A DNA stretch of 52,557 bases from Planctomycetota bacterium (GCA_002748355.1 PDSF01000052.1:1-52557), one strand, 5' to 3'. Shown: positions 1 through 12,335, counted from the first letter of the stretch. The notes: generated by a model not told the origin, from the sequence alone. Translations and numbers: made by a program.

Positions 1-288
1 CTCGTTACCGTGACTGGGGATCAGGACCCGCAAAGTGATCTTTCTTGTTTCGCCTGCGTCGGCCTTGGGCGTTACCGGTCGTCGCGTCGGACTGACCCCA
101 GGCTGCTGAAGTTCGGGTGCTGCTAGCTGCACCGGGCTCTCAGCTTGAGGGCTATTCTCTAATGCTGGCGGATCTCGTCGCTCGCCGCCGCCATCACTGT
201 CGTTAAAAAGAAAGAACCTTGCTGCCACGAAGCTCAGAGCGAGAACAGCAACCATCCCGAGAAGCGACTTCGGCCGTGTAACTGGCAT
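1..288 (-). CDS. Partial gene: membrane-anchored secreted protein, N-terminal 96 residues
   Basis: An open frame starts at the ATG complementary to 286-288 and runs off the left edge with no stop in 96 codons. The product starts with a short basic stretch (MPVTRPKS), then a hydrophobic segment of about 18 residues (roughly 9-28), then a Pro/Glu/Gln-rich linker to about residue 84, then a beta-strand-like segment (ITLRVLIPSHGNE). This is an N-terminal signal-anchor, linker and extracytoplasmic domain layout. The 1205-residue protein at 42624 starts the same way, so this may be another carboxypeptidase-regulatory-like repeat protein, but too little is visible to be sure. The start is the first ATG in frame; no strong Shine-Dalgarno is seen. 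The gene lies 108 bp downstream of the methyltransferase gene on the same strand. Confidence 0.6.
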   Translation of the reverse strand, partial: MPVTRPKSLLGMVAVLALSFVAARFFLFNDSDGGGERRDPPALENSPQAESPVQLAAPELQQPGVSPTRRPVTPKADAGETRKITLRVLIPSHGNE

Positions 289-396
289 CGATGGATTCCT
301 TCTATTGGGAGTTCGGCGTGCGCGGCTTAGCGTCACGCACGCTCTGGGGTCGTACCGGCAGCTTAGGCGCTGCACAGTTCCGCAGCTTGCTGTCTT

Positions 397-1086
397 TTAG
401 CGCATGGCTCGGATATGGGCGCGGCGTAGGGCGAGGCTGAGCTCGCTGGCTCCTTCGAAGGCGCTGGCTAGGTTTTGGCGGAGCTGGGCTAGGCGTTGTT
501 GGCCGCCTTGGCCTTCGAAGTGGAGGGGGAAGGGGCGGGTCCAGTCCTCGAGCAGGTCGCCGAGCTCCTGGTAGATGCGTAGCTCGATCCAGGTCGAGAG
601 CTCGAGTTCGCGCAGGCGCAGCTCCTGGAGCCAGCCTTGGAGCTCGGCTGCTTGGGGCAGGGTCCAGGAGGCGGCGTCGGGGTGGCAGGCTTCTAGCACT
701 GGGCAGAAACCGGCGCAGGGCAGGTCGAGCTGGAGTCGGCCGCCGGGACGCAGGGAGCGGATGACCTGGGCCAGCCATTGGCGCGGCTCGGGGATGAAGG
801 CTTCGCTGGCCCAGGCGACGACGAGGTCGTAGGGGCCGCCTGGCCGCTCGGCGCGACCGGGGTCGCCTTGGATAAGGCTGAGGCCAGCGGGCAGGGGGGT
901 ATGCAGGTAGGGGTCGCCGGCGAGCAGCGCCCGGACCTGGCGCCCGGCCTGCGGGGCGGCGAGGTAGAGCGCGGCGACCGGGCCGAGTTCGCCAGGGGGC
1001 GCCAGGCAGAGCACTCGGCTGGGGCTGTAGCGGAGCCCTTCGCAGAGGCGCTTTTGCACAGGTTCGGGGAAAGGCCCAGTATCCAT
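397..1086 (-). CDS. SAM-dependent methyltransferase-like protein (class I fold)
   Basis: The product of about 229 residues resembles a class I SAM-dependent methyltransferase of the Methyltransf_11 type. It has a first strand and loop (VLCLAPPGELGPVAALYLAA), an acidic strand end (LIQGDPG), and the characteristic segment YDLVVAWASEAF followed by VIRSLRPGGRLQLDLP, which matches motif III and post-motif III of the family. The glycine-rich motif I is degenerate (APPGELGP instead of GxGxG), so SAM binding is likely but not certain. The ATG at 1086 is chosen over an in-frame upstream start at 1182 because AAGGA lies four bases before it. The gene is divergent from the OmpA-type lipoprotein gene at 1261. 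The substrate is unknown. Confidence 0.65.
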   Translation of the reverse strand: MDTGPFPEPVQKRLCEGLRYSPSRVLCLAPPGELGPVAALYLAAPQAGRQVRALLAGDPYLHTPLPAGLSLIQGDPGRAERPGGPYDLVVAWASEAFIPEPRQWLAQVIRSLRPGGRLQLDLPCAGFCPVLEACHPDAASWTLPQAAELQGWLQELRLRELELSTWIELRIYQELGDLLEDWTRPFPLHFEGQGGQQRLAQLRQNLASAFEGASELSLALRRAHIRAMR

Positions 1087-1260
1087 GTTTTCCTTGGTGT
1101 CGCAGCGGAGCCGGTGGCACGGCATCATGGGGCAAGGATTGGCATCCTCCGCAGCGGAATGCGGGATTCGCCGTTCCGCCAATCGCGAGGGATGTATAGG
1201 CTCAGCCCTGTTAAGGGAGGCTGGGGTTCTTAGGGCTCCGGCAGGTCAGGGGAGATTGTC

Positions 1261-1941
1261 ATGAAAGTACGCCAAAGCACCGCCGTATTCTTTGGGCTCG
1301 CGCTCTTGTCGCTCGGGTCCTGTGCTTCGACTGTCGAATACCAGCGTCTCGAACAGCAGAACCGCAATCTGCAAGAGTCGATCGACGACCTGAATGTTTA
1401 CCTCAAGGCAGCCGAGGACAAATGTTCGCGCCTGGAGCGCAAAAACAAGGAGCTGAGCGAGGTGGCCAGCTCGCGCGAGGAGCTTGAGGCGCAAAAGGCG
1501 CGTCTGCGCAAGCTGATCGAAGAATTCGGGCAGCTGCGGCCCAGCGCTGCCGGGAACCTAAGCAAGGGCGTGGAAGTCATTCGAAATGACCTGGGCGAGG
1601 GCTTCCGCATCGAGGGGAAGCTCCTCTTCCCCTCTGGTCGCACAGAGTTGACTGCTGAGGGCAAGAAGACCCTCGCGTCGCTGATGCCGTTGTTGCGCGA
1701 GCGGAGGCAGCTGCGGATTGTGGGGCATACCGACACCGACCCGATCAAGCACAGCGACTGGAAGTCGAACTTGGACCTCTCCTCGGCGCGTGCGGTCGCG
1801 GTGGCGGAAGAGCTGCGCAAGCTCGGTGTCGCCTATGAGCAGATGTCGGTGATGGGCTTTGGCTCGGCGCGTCCCGCCTCTGATGCGGAGCCGCGTGACA
1901 AGGCCAAGGACCGGCGCGTCGAGATCTACCTGGTCGACTGA
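1261..1941 (+). CDS. OmpA/Pal-family peptidoglycan-associated lipoprotein with coiled coil
   Basis: The 226-residue product has a lipoprotein signal (hydrophobic to residue 20, lipobox LGSC with Cys21). A long heptad-rich coiled coil follows (about 28-95, rich in Glu, Lys, Arg and Leu). A C-terminal OmpA domain (about 110-226) includes LFPSGRTELTAEGKKTL, RIVGHTDTDP and the terminal DRRVEIYL signature that in this family binds the diaminopimelate of peptidoglycan. It probably anchors the outer membrane to the cell wall. GGGGAG lies seven bases before the ATG. Three bases separate it from the next lipoprotein gene, so the two and rsmA probably form one transcript. It differs from short Pal proteins by its long coiled coil. 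Confidence 0.85.
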   Translation: MKVRQSTAVFFGLALLSLGSCASTVEYQRLEQQNRNLQESIDDLNVYLKAAEDKCSRLERKNKELSEVASSREELEAQKARLRKLIEEFGQLRPSAAGNLSKGVEVIRNDLGEGFRIEGKLLFPSGRTELTAEGKKTLASLMPLLRERRQLRIVGHTDTDPIKHSDWKSNLDLSSARAVAVAEELRKLGVAYEQMSVMGFGSARPASDAEPRDKAKDRRVEIYLVD

Positions 1942-1943
1942 CC

Positions 1944-3035
1944 TTGCTCCGCCCTCGGCTCGTATGGCTGCTTGGGCTGGCGTTCCTCGCCGGGCTTGCT
2001 GCCTGCGGGCATGAGCCTGGCTTTGGGGAGGATACTCTCGATCCCCGCGTTCGCCTCTTGCAGAGGTGGGTCCCGCATCGGGCTGGGGATGGGGAGCTCT
2101 ACTTCCTCGATCGCTTCGAAACGCGAATCGCCGACTATATTGTTGTTCGCGGTGATATTGTTGTTCGCGGTGATGGGCGCCTCAGCGACCGCGTTGTTGC
2201 GCGCGGCGATGCGCCTGGCCGAAGCGATGCCGACCGGGAACTCCCGGTGGACCGGATCGACGTTTTGGAGGCGCTGGCCGTCGCGCGTTTTTTCTGGGGG
2301 CGCTTGCCTCGGGTCGATGAGTGGTCGCAGGCCGTCGCCGGTAGCGCTGGCTTCCGCTTTCCCTGGGGCGATCGCTTCAACGCCGCGCTTCGCGCCAATA
2401 CCGCCGAGCTTGGGCTTTGGCGCCGAGCGCGCGTTGGGAGCTTCGAGTCGGGGCGCAGCCCGGCGAGTCCCTTGTCCTGCTACGACCTCGTCGGCAATGT
2501 GGCCGAGTGGACGCTGACGCCGGCCCTGGCTTGGTGGAAGCCGGCAGCGTGGGAGTGGCCGCTCTTCGACTCGGAGCTGGCGCTACGGGATGCCAGGCGA
2601 CTCTTGGCCTGGCTTGGGCGCTGGCCGATCTTTGATCCGGTGGAGCCGTGGATCGCTGCGGCGCCCGAATGGCTGCGCCTGTCAAGCAACTGGCGCGTCG
2701 ACCTGAGTGTCGTGGGGCGGAGCTTCGCCGACCGGGTGCTGCCCAACGAAGGCGGGCGCCGGCTGCTCTACGAAGAGCATGCTCCTCTTGATTCGTCCTC
2801 GCATATTGGGATGCGAATGGCCACCGATCCCTTCACCTTTCTGGCGCTCTTGGCGAAGACCGAGGGCCGGCCCTCGGCTGCGGATCGGAAGGCGCTGCGG
2901 CTCTTCCTTCAGGAGTATCGGGAGGAGTTTCGTGCGGCTGCGTTGAGCTTGGCGGAGAGCCTCTATCCGGGGGCTGGTTCGGCGCCGCCCGCCGGGAGCT
3001 GGGCGGCAGGCGCGTGGCAGGCGCTCGGCCTGTGA
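1944..3035 (+). CDS. SUMF1/formylglycine-generating-enzyme-like lipoprotein
   Basis: This 363-residue product starts with TTG two bases after the OmpA gene stop. The N-terminus is a lipoprotein signal (LVWLLGLAFLAGLAACG, Cys21). The rest resembles the SUMF1 fold: FRFPWGDRFNAALRANT, then RVGSFESGRSPASPLSCYDLVGNVAEWTLTP (here given in parts: the key element is CYDLVGNVAEW), and late GMRMATDPF in place of the usual GFR. The family includes sulfatase-activating enzymes and many non-catalytic relatives. The active-site Cys pair of true formylglycine-generating enzymes is not evident, so a structural or binding role at the envelope is more likely. The stop codon overlaps the GTG start of rsmA (GTGA). 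Confidence 0.7.
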   Translation: MLRPRLVWLLGLAFLAGLAACGHEPGFGEDTLDPRVRLLQRWVPHRAGDGELYFLDRFETRIADYIVVRGDIVVRGDGRLSDRVVARGDAPGRSDADRELPVDRIDVLEALAVARFFWGRLPRVDEWSQAVAGSAGFRFPWGDRFNAALRANTAELGLWRRARVGSFESGRSPASPLSCYDLVGNVAEWTLTPALAWWKPAAWEWPLFDSELALRDARRLLAWLGRWPIFDPVEPWIAAAPEWLRLSSNWRVDLSVVGRSFADRVLPNEGGRRLLYEEHAPLDSSSHIGMRMATDPFTFLALLAKTEGRPSAADRKALRLFLQEYREEFRAAALSLAESLYPGAGSAPPAGSWAAGAWQALGL

Positions 3036-3916
3036 GCGGCGGCGGCTTCCAGGACTTGCGGGATCGGCTAGCGGCCTTTGGCTTCATGCCGAGTAAGCGC
3101 TTTGGCCAGAACTTCCTGGTTGACCCCAAGATGCTGAGCGCGATCGGAGAGGCGGCGCCGGTGGCGGCGGGGGATCTGGTGCTGGAGATTGGCGCCGGGC
3201 CAGGAGTGCTGACACGCGTCCTTGCCGAGCGCGGCTGCGAAGTGCTGACATGCGAGATCGACAAGCGGCTCTGTGCCTTCTTGCGCAGTGAGATACCGAC
3301 TTGGGGCGAGGCGGCCGGGCGGGTCCGGCTCCTGGCCGGGGACGCGTTTAGGCGAGGCGAACTCGCCGAAGCCGTGAGTGAGGCTTTGGCTGCGGCGGGA
3401 GCCGCGGAGCGCGGTTACGCCTGCGTCAGTAACCTCCCGTATTCGGTGGCGGGGCCGGCCTTCGCGGCGCTGCTCGGGGCCGAGCCAGCGCCGCGTGCGG
3501 TGCTGGCTCTCTGTCAGTTGGAGATGATTGAGAGGATCCTCGCGAAGAGCGGGGGGCGCGATTATGGCACGCTCAGTGTTTCGACCCAGCTGGCCTGGCA
3601 GGGCCAGCTGCTGCGCAAGGTGCCACCCGAGGTCTTTCGCCCGCGGCCGCGCGTCGACTCGGGGCTGATTCTGCTCGATCAAGGAAGCGAGTGGCTCCGG
3701 CTGCCACAGCAGCGCCGCCGCGCCTTCCTCCGCCTCTTGCAGAAGCTCTTCGCCTCCCGGCGCAAGATGCTCCGGGCCTTTCTTCGCAAGGGCCTGGGGC
3801 TGGAGCCCCAGGCCTACTTCGAAGAGCAGGGGCTGCCCTTGGACTGGCTGGAGCTGAGGCCGGAGGCGCTGAGCCCTGAGGAACTGTGGCGTTTGCTTGG
3901 GCCCTGCTGCGAGTAG
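3032..3916 (+). CDS. rsmA: 16S rRNA (adenine1518-N6/adenine1519-N6)-dimethyltransferase
   Basis: RsmA (KsgA) dimethylates two adjacent adenines in the 3'-terminal helix of 16S rRNA during small-subunit assembly. The product has the family N-terminus (KRFGQNFLVDPKML), SAM motif I (VLEIGAGPGVLT), the acidic ribose-binding strand (CEIDKRLC), the catalytic NLPYSVAGP motif, and the family C-terminal helical domain with FRPRPRVDSGLI. Its length of 294 residues is normal. The GTG at 3032 overlaps the upstream stop as GTGA and is preferred over an in-frame GTG at 3014, because that overlap is a common coupling arrangement. It converges on the carboxypeptidase gene, and a perfect hairpin lies between. 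Confidence 0.95.
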   Translation: MSGGGFQDLRDRLAAFGFMPSKRFGQNFLVDPKMLSAIGEAAPVAAGDLVLEIGAGPGVLTRVLAERGCEVLTCEIDKRLCAFLRSEIPTWGEAAGRVRLLAGDAFRRGELAEAVSEALAAAGAAERGYACVSNLPYSVAGPAFAALLGAEPAPRAVLALCQLEMIERILAKSGGRDYGTLSVSTQLAWQGQLLRKVPPEVFRPRPRVDSGLILLDQGSEWLRLPQQRRRAFLRLLQKLFASRRKMLRAFLRKGLGLEPQAYFEEQGLPLDWLELRPEALSPEELWRLLGPCCE

Positions 3917-3934
3917 GGGGCAGGCTGAGAGCCG

Positions 3935-3967
3935 CCGCAGCAGGGGCTACTCGCTGCCCTGCTGCGG
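3935..3967. terminator. Perfect 11-bp hairpin between convergent rsmA and carboxypeptidase genes
   Basis: CCGCAGCAGGG at 3935-3945 pairs exactly with CCCTGCTGCGG at 3957-3967 around an 11-base loop. The loop contains the TAG stop of the minus-strand gene (3947-3949). There is no T-run, so it is a candidate bidirectional terminator or 3'-end stabiliser rather than a classical intrinsic terminator. Confidence 0.55.
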
Positions 3968-5257
3968 AATCCCAAAGTAGTCGAGCAGTGCCCGTCCCAT
4001 CGCGGCGCCGAGTTCCTTGCCGTCTTCGATGCTGTTCCAGCGTCGGCGATCAGGCCCTTTGCCGTAGCTGGCTTCGAAGGTGATGGCCATGGGCTGAGGC
4101 AGGCCACGCTCTGGGTCGCGCCAGCTTGGGTTTGCGCTCCAGCGGTCGTGCAGCATCGACTCTAGGTAGGGGCGCTGTGGATCTCCGGCCGTGCTGCTCA
4201 GCACCGTGCCGCAGCGCATCCATGGGCTACGGCGGGCGAGGGCTTCGATCCAGCGCTGCTCCTGGGCATGCACGGCGGGAAGGACGCCGCGGCGGCTCTT
4301 GTTGAGGTCGAAGCCGGGGTTGGCTTCGTGCTGGAAATGCAGGGGGAAGCAGTGGTCGTGGGTGGCGTGGAGGTTGAGCAGCACTTCGATGGGCTTGGGC
4401 GCCGGGGCTGTGGGCGTCCCCATACGCTCTTCGATGGCCTGGCGCAGCGAGGCCACCTCGGCTTCTGGGCAATCGTAGGGATGGGCCCACTCGATCTCCG
4501 AGTTGACGCTGCGGGAGTTGCAGCGGTAGTTGCCGAGGGCGACGCCGTCGGGGCAGACCATGGGCACGACGTCGAGCAGTAGCTGCTGGCGGGCGCGCTT
4601 GGCGGCGGCGCTGCCGGAGAGCAGCCATTCGACCAGACCTTGCATTACGAAGTAGCTGGGGGTTTCGCCCGGGTGCACCCCGGCCTGGACCCAAACGCGG
4701 TGCTTGTGGCTGTCGGGAGCATCCTCTCCAGTGATCTCCAGCAATTGGATGGGGCGGCCCTGCGCCGTCTCGCCGAGGGTCGTCGTTCGGCGCAGCCCTG
4801 GGCGGCTTTGCAGCCCGGCGATCCACTCCTGGCAGTCCTGGACGCTCCAGGGGAAGTACTTGGCGATGCGCAGGGCCTGCACGCCTTCGGGGACTTCGAG
4901 GCTGAGGCGCATCGATTGGCCGGTCCGCGTCGGCATCGCCGAGAGGGGCATGCGCTGGTAGGGGGCAAAGCTCTGGCCGTCCCGGCTCTGGCTCCAGACC
5001 GGCAGGATTACGTCGTCATAGCCGCAGTTGCGAAGCTCGATGTGCAGGCGCCGTGGCCGCATCTCAGCGAGGCCGGTGATTTCTGCGTGCCACCAGCGCC
5101 GGTAGCTCGGCGGTAGATGTGGGTTGTCGTTGTCGTCGCCGACGTCGAGGGCGAGTTTGTAGCTTGGGCCGCTCCTGTGGATGGAGGCGGCGCCGATGCG
5201 CATGGTCTCATGCTTGGCGTGGACTCTGGGGGCGGTGGCCGTCATCACGGCGATCAT
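3947..5257 (-). CDS. M14-family zinc carboxypeptidase (cytosolic carboxypeptidase-like)
   Basis: The product of about 436 residues has an N-terminal beta-rich domain (about 20-150) and a C-terminal M14 peptidase domain (about 155-430), the two-domain layout of bacterial AGBL/cytosolic carboxypeptidase-like enzymes. HPGE at about 195-198 gives the first two zinc ligands. LNLHATHDH near 295-302 supplies the third His, and TFEASYGK near 393-400 holds the probable catalytic Glu. No signal peptide is visible, so it is predicted cytoplasmic. The start is uncertain: ATG at 5257, 5245 or 5203 are all in frame and none has a strong Shine-Dalgarno. The gene is divergent from dnaG with about 70 bp between. 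The substrate is unknown; trimming of C-terminal residues from proteins or peptides is the family expectation. Confidence 0.85.
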   Translation of the reverse strand: MIAVMTATAPRVHAKHETMRIGAASIHRSGPSYKLALDVGDDNDNPHLPPSYRRWWHAEITGLAEMRPRRLHIELRNCGYDDVILPVWSQSRDGQSFAPYQRMPLSAMPTRTGQSMRLSLEVPEGVQALRIAKYFPWSVQDCQEWIAGLQSRPGLRRTTTLGETAQGRPIQLLEITGEDAPDSHKHRVWVQAGVHPGETPSYFVMQGLVEWLLSGSAAAKRARQQLLLDVVPMVCPDGVALGNYRCNSRSVNSEIEWAHPYDCPEAEVASLRQAIEERMGTPTAPAPKPIEVLLNLHATHDHCFPLHFQHEANPGFDLNKSRRGVLPAVHAQEQRWIEALARRSPWMRCGTVLSSTAGDPQRPYLESMLHDRWSANPSWRDPERGLPQPMAITFEASYGKGPDRRRWNSIEDGKELGAAMGRALLDYFGIPQQGSE

Positions 5258-5329
5258 GCTGGCGACGGCCTGGGGGTGCACGGGGTTTCGTTCCGGACCC
5301 CGAGTGCTTTCGCGAGTAAAGTCTCTGGC

Positions 5330-7132
5330 ATGTCCAGCTCTCCCCGCGACTTCGATGATGCCAAGGTCCAGATCAAGGACCGCGTGGACCTGATGCAGCT
5401 GGTCGCTGAGTCGGTGCCGCTCAAGCGCACGGGCAGCAGCTTCAAGGGGCTCTGCCCCTTCCATGGCGAGAAGACGCCGTCCTTCCACGTGTTCCCCGGG
5501 TCGCAGACCTTCAAGTGCTTTGGCTGCGGTAAGGGCGGCGATGTTTTTACTTGGGTCATGGAGACGGAGAGCCTGGGCTTCTTCGAGGCGATGAAGCTCT
5601 TGGCCGAGCGCGCTGGCGTCGCCCTGCCCGAGCAGAGCGAGGAGTCGCGGCAGCAGGCTAGGGTTGCCAAGACAGCCCTGCAGCTGCTCTCCGAGCTGCA
5701 GGGTTTCTACCTCGAGCGCCTGCGGGCGGAGGACGCGGCTGAGGCGCGCCAGTATATGGAGCAGCGGGGCCTGGCTCCGGCGCAGCAGCTCTTCGGCATT
5801 GGCTATATGCCGGGGCCGCGGGCAGGGGGGGTACCCGAGGAACTCGCGCGCTGGCTTCGCGGGCAGCGTGTGCCCAAAGAGCTGGCGCTCGAGCTCGGCC
5901 TGATCTTCGACACGCGCCAGGGGCCGCTGGATCGCTTTCGCCATCGCCTGAGCTTTCCGATCCACGATGAGCGAGGCCGGGTCGTGGGGTTTGGTGGGAG
6001 GATTCTCCCGGGCTATGAGTCCGAGCGAGAGCCCAAATACCTGAACTCCCCGGAGTCGCCGGTCTTCAGCAAGCGGCGGCTGCTCTTTGGTCTGCATCAG
6101 GCGCGGCGGCAAAAGGCCAAGCGCCTAGTGGTGATGGAGGGCTACACCGATGTGATCGCCGCGCAAATGGCGGGGGTGGCTGGGGCGGTGGCGACGCTCG
6201 GCACCGCCTTGACCCGGCAGCATGCGAGCTTGCTGCGGCGTTTCTCTAGCGATGGGGTGGTGCTGCTCTTCGATGGCGATGCGGCCGGAAGGCGGGCGGC
6301 GGAGCGGGCCTTTCACGTGCTGGCGCCCGAGGAGCTGGAGGCGAGCGTCTGCCTGCTGCCCGAAGGGCTGGATCCGGCCGACCTGGTTCAGGAGCAGGGC
6401 GCGGAGGCCCTGGAGAAGGTGCTGGCGGCGGCGAGGCCTGCCTGGCAGGTCTTCGTCGAGTTGCTCGGTGACCGCTGCAATCTGAGTAGTCCGGAGGGGC
6501 GGCAGCAGGCGGCTGGCAGCTGCCGGGAGCTGCTCTCGGGGATCGAGGAGTTTCGTCGGCGCCGGCTCCTGGCCGAGCAGCTGGGCCGGGTCTTGATGAT
6601 TCCCGAGGAGGTCTTGCTGCCGCAGCGGCGGCGGCAGGGCTCGGCGGCGGCAGCGCGTCCAGCACCCGCCAGTGTCGAGCGCGACAGTGAGGGCCATGCC
6701 CGGGACTCCATCTTCGCTGCTCTCCTGGCCGAGCCCGGGCTCCTCGTTGAGCTTGAGGAGCGCATGGAGGATGAGGAGAGCTTCTTTCCCAAGGAGCTGC
6801 CTCGCCTGCTGCTGGGGCAGCTGCGGGATAGCGTTATTTCGACCGGTGATGTCCCTTCGCCTGACGAACTGCTCAGCTCCTGGATGACGACCGCTGCCGA
6901 AATCCCCGGCGCCGTCCAACACCTGAGTAGCCTGGCCGATCTCGCAAGGACCTTCGAAGATCCCCGCCTGGCGTTACTCGGTGGGGTAGATTTCCTCGAC
7001 AGAAAACGACATGCGCGTGAGCTGAGTCGCCTCAAGGAGGGCTATCGTCAAGCCCTTGCTGCCGGAGACGAAGCTGCTGCGCGTGAGCTCGAACTGGCCT
7101 TGCAGCAGGCGCTCCGGCGCCGCGCTCCTTGA
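5330..7132 (+). CDS. dnaG: DNA primase
   Basis: DnaG makes RNA primers at the replication fork. The 600-residue product has the N-terminal CHC2 zinc finger (C42-x2-H45 and C63-x2-C66), the conserved FKCFGCGKGGDVFTWVM stretch, the catalytic core with FRHRLSFPI and GFGGRIL, the Toprim motifs EGYTD (Glu270) and DGDAAG (315-320), and a long helical C-terminal region for helicase interaction. The ATG at 5330 is chosen because family homology begins there; the longer in-frame start at 5117 would add 71 residues overlapping the divergent peptidase gene. It precedes rpoD, as in the classical rpsU-dnaG-rpoD arrangement, though rpsU is absent and the spacer is about 500 bp. Confidence 0.97.
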   Translation: MSSSPRDFDDAKVQIKDRVDLMQLVAESVPLKRTGSSFKGLCPFHGEKTPSFHVFPGSQTFKCFGCGKGGDVFTWVMETESLGFFEAMKLLAERAGVALPEQSEESRQQARVAKTALQLLSELQGFYLERLRAEDAAEARQYMEQRGLAPAQQLFGIGYMPGPRAGGVPEELARWLRGQRVPKELALELGLIFDTRQGPLDRFRHRLSFPIHDERGRVVGFGGRILPGYESEREPKYLNSPESPVFSKRRLLFGLHQARRQKAKRLVVMEGYTDVIAAQMAGVAGAVATLGTALTRQHASLLRRFSSDGVVLLFDGDAAGRRAAERAFHVLAPEELEASVCLLPEGLDPADLVQEQGAEALEKVLAAARPAWQVFVELLGDRCNLSSPEGRQQAAGSCRELLSGIEEFRRRRLLAEQLGRVLMIPEEVLLPQRRRQGSAAAARPAPASVERDSEGHARDSIFAALLAEPGLLVELEERMEDEESFFPKELPRLLLGQLRDSVISTGDVPSPDELLSSWMTTAAEIPGAVQHLSSLADLARTFEDPRLALLGGVDFLDRKRHARELSRLKEGYRQALAAGDEAAARELELALQQALRRRAP

Positions 7133-7640
7133 ACCTTCGGCCTCCCGCCGTCGGAACTGAGCGTGGATCCGCGGCGTTTCCCTTCCCCCGCTACCCAAGG
7201 CCGGGCTTCGGGCAGCCCCCCTTCCCCCAACTTTTTTCCCCTTTTTTGCAGAGGCAATTTCGGGCTTCCCGAGGCAAGATGAGGGATCTTTGTCAAGAAG
7301 AAGCCGAGTAAAATCGTTGTTTCGCCAGCTCTTGACAGAGCTAGATTGCTGCTTCCCTGCCAATTTGCACCGCGAGACCCGCGCTATCTCCCCTCGGCCG
7401 CGGCGCTTCGATTCGCCGCGCTACTTCAAGCGCGCTGGTGTCTCCCCTTGCAGATTCTTGGTTTGAACGCCCAAAGCTTGGTTGCAGCTGCAAAGGAATG
7501 TCTTGTTCGGTCGCCCCTCCACGGCGTACGAGCGTGCGCATTCCGCACCGAGACTCCCGGGTTGAGTGGAAGCTCCAGCACGAGCGTGCCCTTTCACCCA
7601 GCTACGGGACCCGAGGAAAGCCCCCATGGAACGAGGAGCC
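7133..7640. other. Gene-free spacer between dnaG and rpoD
   Basis: About 500 bp without a convincing gene. A weak hairpin (GGGCT 7203-7207 with AGCCC 7214-7218) is followed by a pyrimidine tract with two T6 runs at about 7215-7248, which looks like a dnaG terminator. A TTGACA hexamer lies at 7332-7337, but no matching -10 hexamer is found at 16-18 bases. The rpoD promoter is expected in this spacer but cannot be placed with confidence. Confidence 0.4.
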
Positions 7641-9374
<1,734 letters not shown>

Positions 9375-9418
9375 CTGGCCGTTGCAAAGGGCGCATCGCG
9401 GCAATCGCCGCCTTGGCG

Positions 9419-9492
9419 CCCACCCCCTAAACGGCAGAAAACCCAGGCGAAGCAAACGCTTCGCCTGGGTTTTCTGCTGTTTAGGGGGTGGG
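9419..9492. terminator. 35-bp near-perfect hairpin after rpoD
   Basis: The left arm 9419-9453 pairs with the right arm 9458-9492 around a four-base AAAC loop; the only imperfection is one G-T pair. The inner part reads GCAGAAAACCCAGGCGAAGC / GCTTCGCCTGGGTTTTCTGC. It contains A4/T4 tracts usable as a terminator in both directions but is much longer than a normal intrinsic terminator. Its inner sequence resembles the dispersed intergenic palindromes at 27781, 28971 and 33460. Confidence 0.8.
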
Positions 9493-9639
9493 GCTTCGGG
9501 CTTTGTCACTCGTGGGCCTTATTCAAGAGCCAGTGCGGACGCCGCGTGCACCTTTGCATATTGCTCGCTAGACTGGCCGCCCGAATTCGGCGCCTCTTGC
9601 GCCGGAACGTTCTCGATCAGCCTGAATGGTGAGTTCCTC

Positions 9640-10350
9640 GTGCCCTTGCATCCCTCCGTTAAGCAGCTGCTGAAACTCCAGAAGATCGACAGCAAGATTG
9701 CCAAGCTTGGCAAGAAGCTCTCGCGCCTGCCGGTCGAGACCGCCCAGCGCGAAGCCAAGATCGGCAAGCAGAAGCAGCAGCGAGACCTGCTGAAGGCGGC
9801 CTTGCAAGAGGCCGAGGTCGAGACCCAGGCGCTTGAGCTGCGGGTCCGCGAGATCGAGGCCAATATCCAGAAGCAGATGGGGCACCGCGACAAGGCGCCC
9901 AACTCCGCCGCCTTCGCCGCCGCCGAGCACCAGATCGAGTATCTGCGGCAGGACAAGGATGAGCTGCAGAACGAGCAGTTCCGCTTCATGGAGAAGGTCG
10001 AGCAGCTGCGGCCTCAGGTTGAGGATGCCAACAAGAAGCTGGCGGAGTTCGAGCAAGAGTTCAGCGAGTTCCAGAGCGAGGCCGAGAAGCTGCGCGGCGA
10101 GCTCGAGGCACAGCAGGCTGCGGTTGCAGATGACCGGGCTGCGGCGCTGGAGGGCGTGCCCCGCAACGAGCTGCAGAAATACGAGGACATCTTCCAGATG
10201 CGAGACGGCGAGGCTGTCGTCCCCGTCGAAGGCGAGGTCTGCCAGGGCTGCTACACACGGGTGACCCCCAATGACATGGCGGGCTTGGTGGGCGCTGGGC
10301 GTTTGATTGCCTGCAAGGCCTGTGGTCGCATCCTCTATCTCTTGGACTGA
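9640..10350 (+). CDS. C4-type zinc-ribbon coiled-coil protein (CT398/zf-RING_7-like)
   Basis: The 236-residue product is almost entirely a charged antiparallel coiled coil (about 10-175) followed by a C-terminal zinc ribbon with CQGCYTRV and CKACGRILY, the layout of the CT398-like family. Members are widespread and poorly characterised; structural work on relatives suggests nucleic-acid or secretion/flagellar partners, so no specific function is claimed. The conserved segment GHRDKAPNSAAFAAAEHQIE lies in the middle of the coiled coil. The start is a GTG at 9640 preceded by a weak GGTGAG; upstream in-frame sequence lies in the post-rpoD spacer and is not protein-like. It lies 71 bp before selB on the same strand. 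Confidence 0.8.
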   Translation: MPLHPSVKQLLKLQKIDSKIAKLGKKLSRLPVETAQREAKIGKQKQQRDLLKAALQEAEVETQALELRVREIEANIQKQMGHRDKAPNSAAFAAAEHQIEYLRQDKDELQNEQFRFMEKVEQLRPQVEDANKKLAEFEQEFSEFQSEAEKLRGELEAQQAAVADDRAAALEGVPRNELQKYEDIFQMRDGEAVVPVEGEVCQGCYTRVTPNDMAGLVGAGRLIACKACGRILYLLD

Positions 10351-10421
10351 GGCTGTTGAAGCAAGAGGACGGGGACTGAGAGGGTCCGGTTCTTGGGCGG
10401 ATAGGACAAAGGCTGAGTAGC

Positions 10422-12335
<1,914 letters not shown>

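Noticed and set aside
3935..3967. The hairpin between rsmA and the carboxypeptidase as a mobile-element end
   Set aside because: It is a single hairpin at convergent gene ends without flanking duplication.
5117..5329. N-terminal extension of DnaG to an ATG at 5117
   Set aside because: The added 71 residues overlap the divergent peptidase gene and have Gly/Val low complexity; DnaG homology starts at 5330.
7332..7360. TTGACA as -35 of an rpoD promoter
   Set aside because: No -10-like hexamer lies 16-18 bases downstream.
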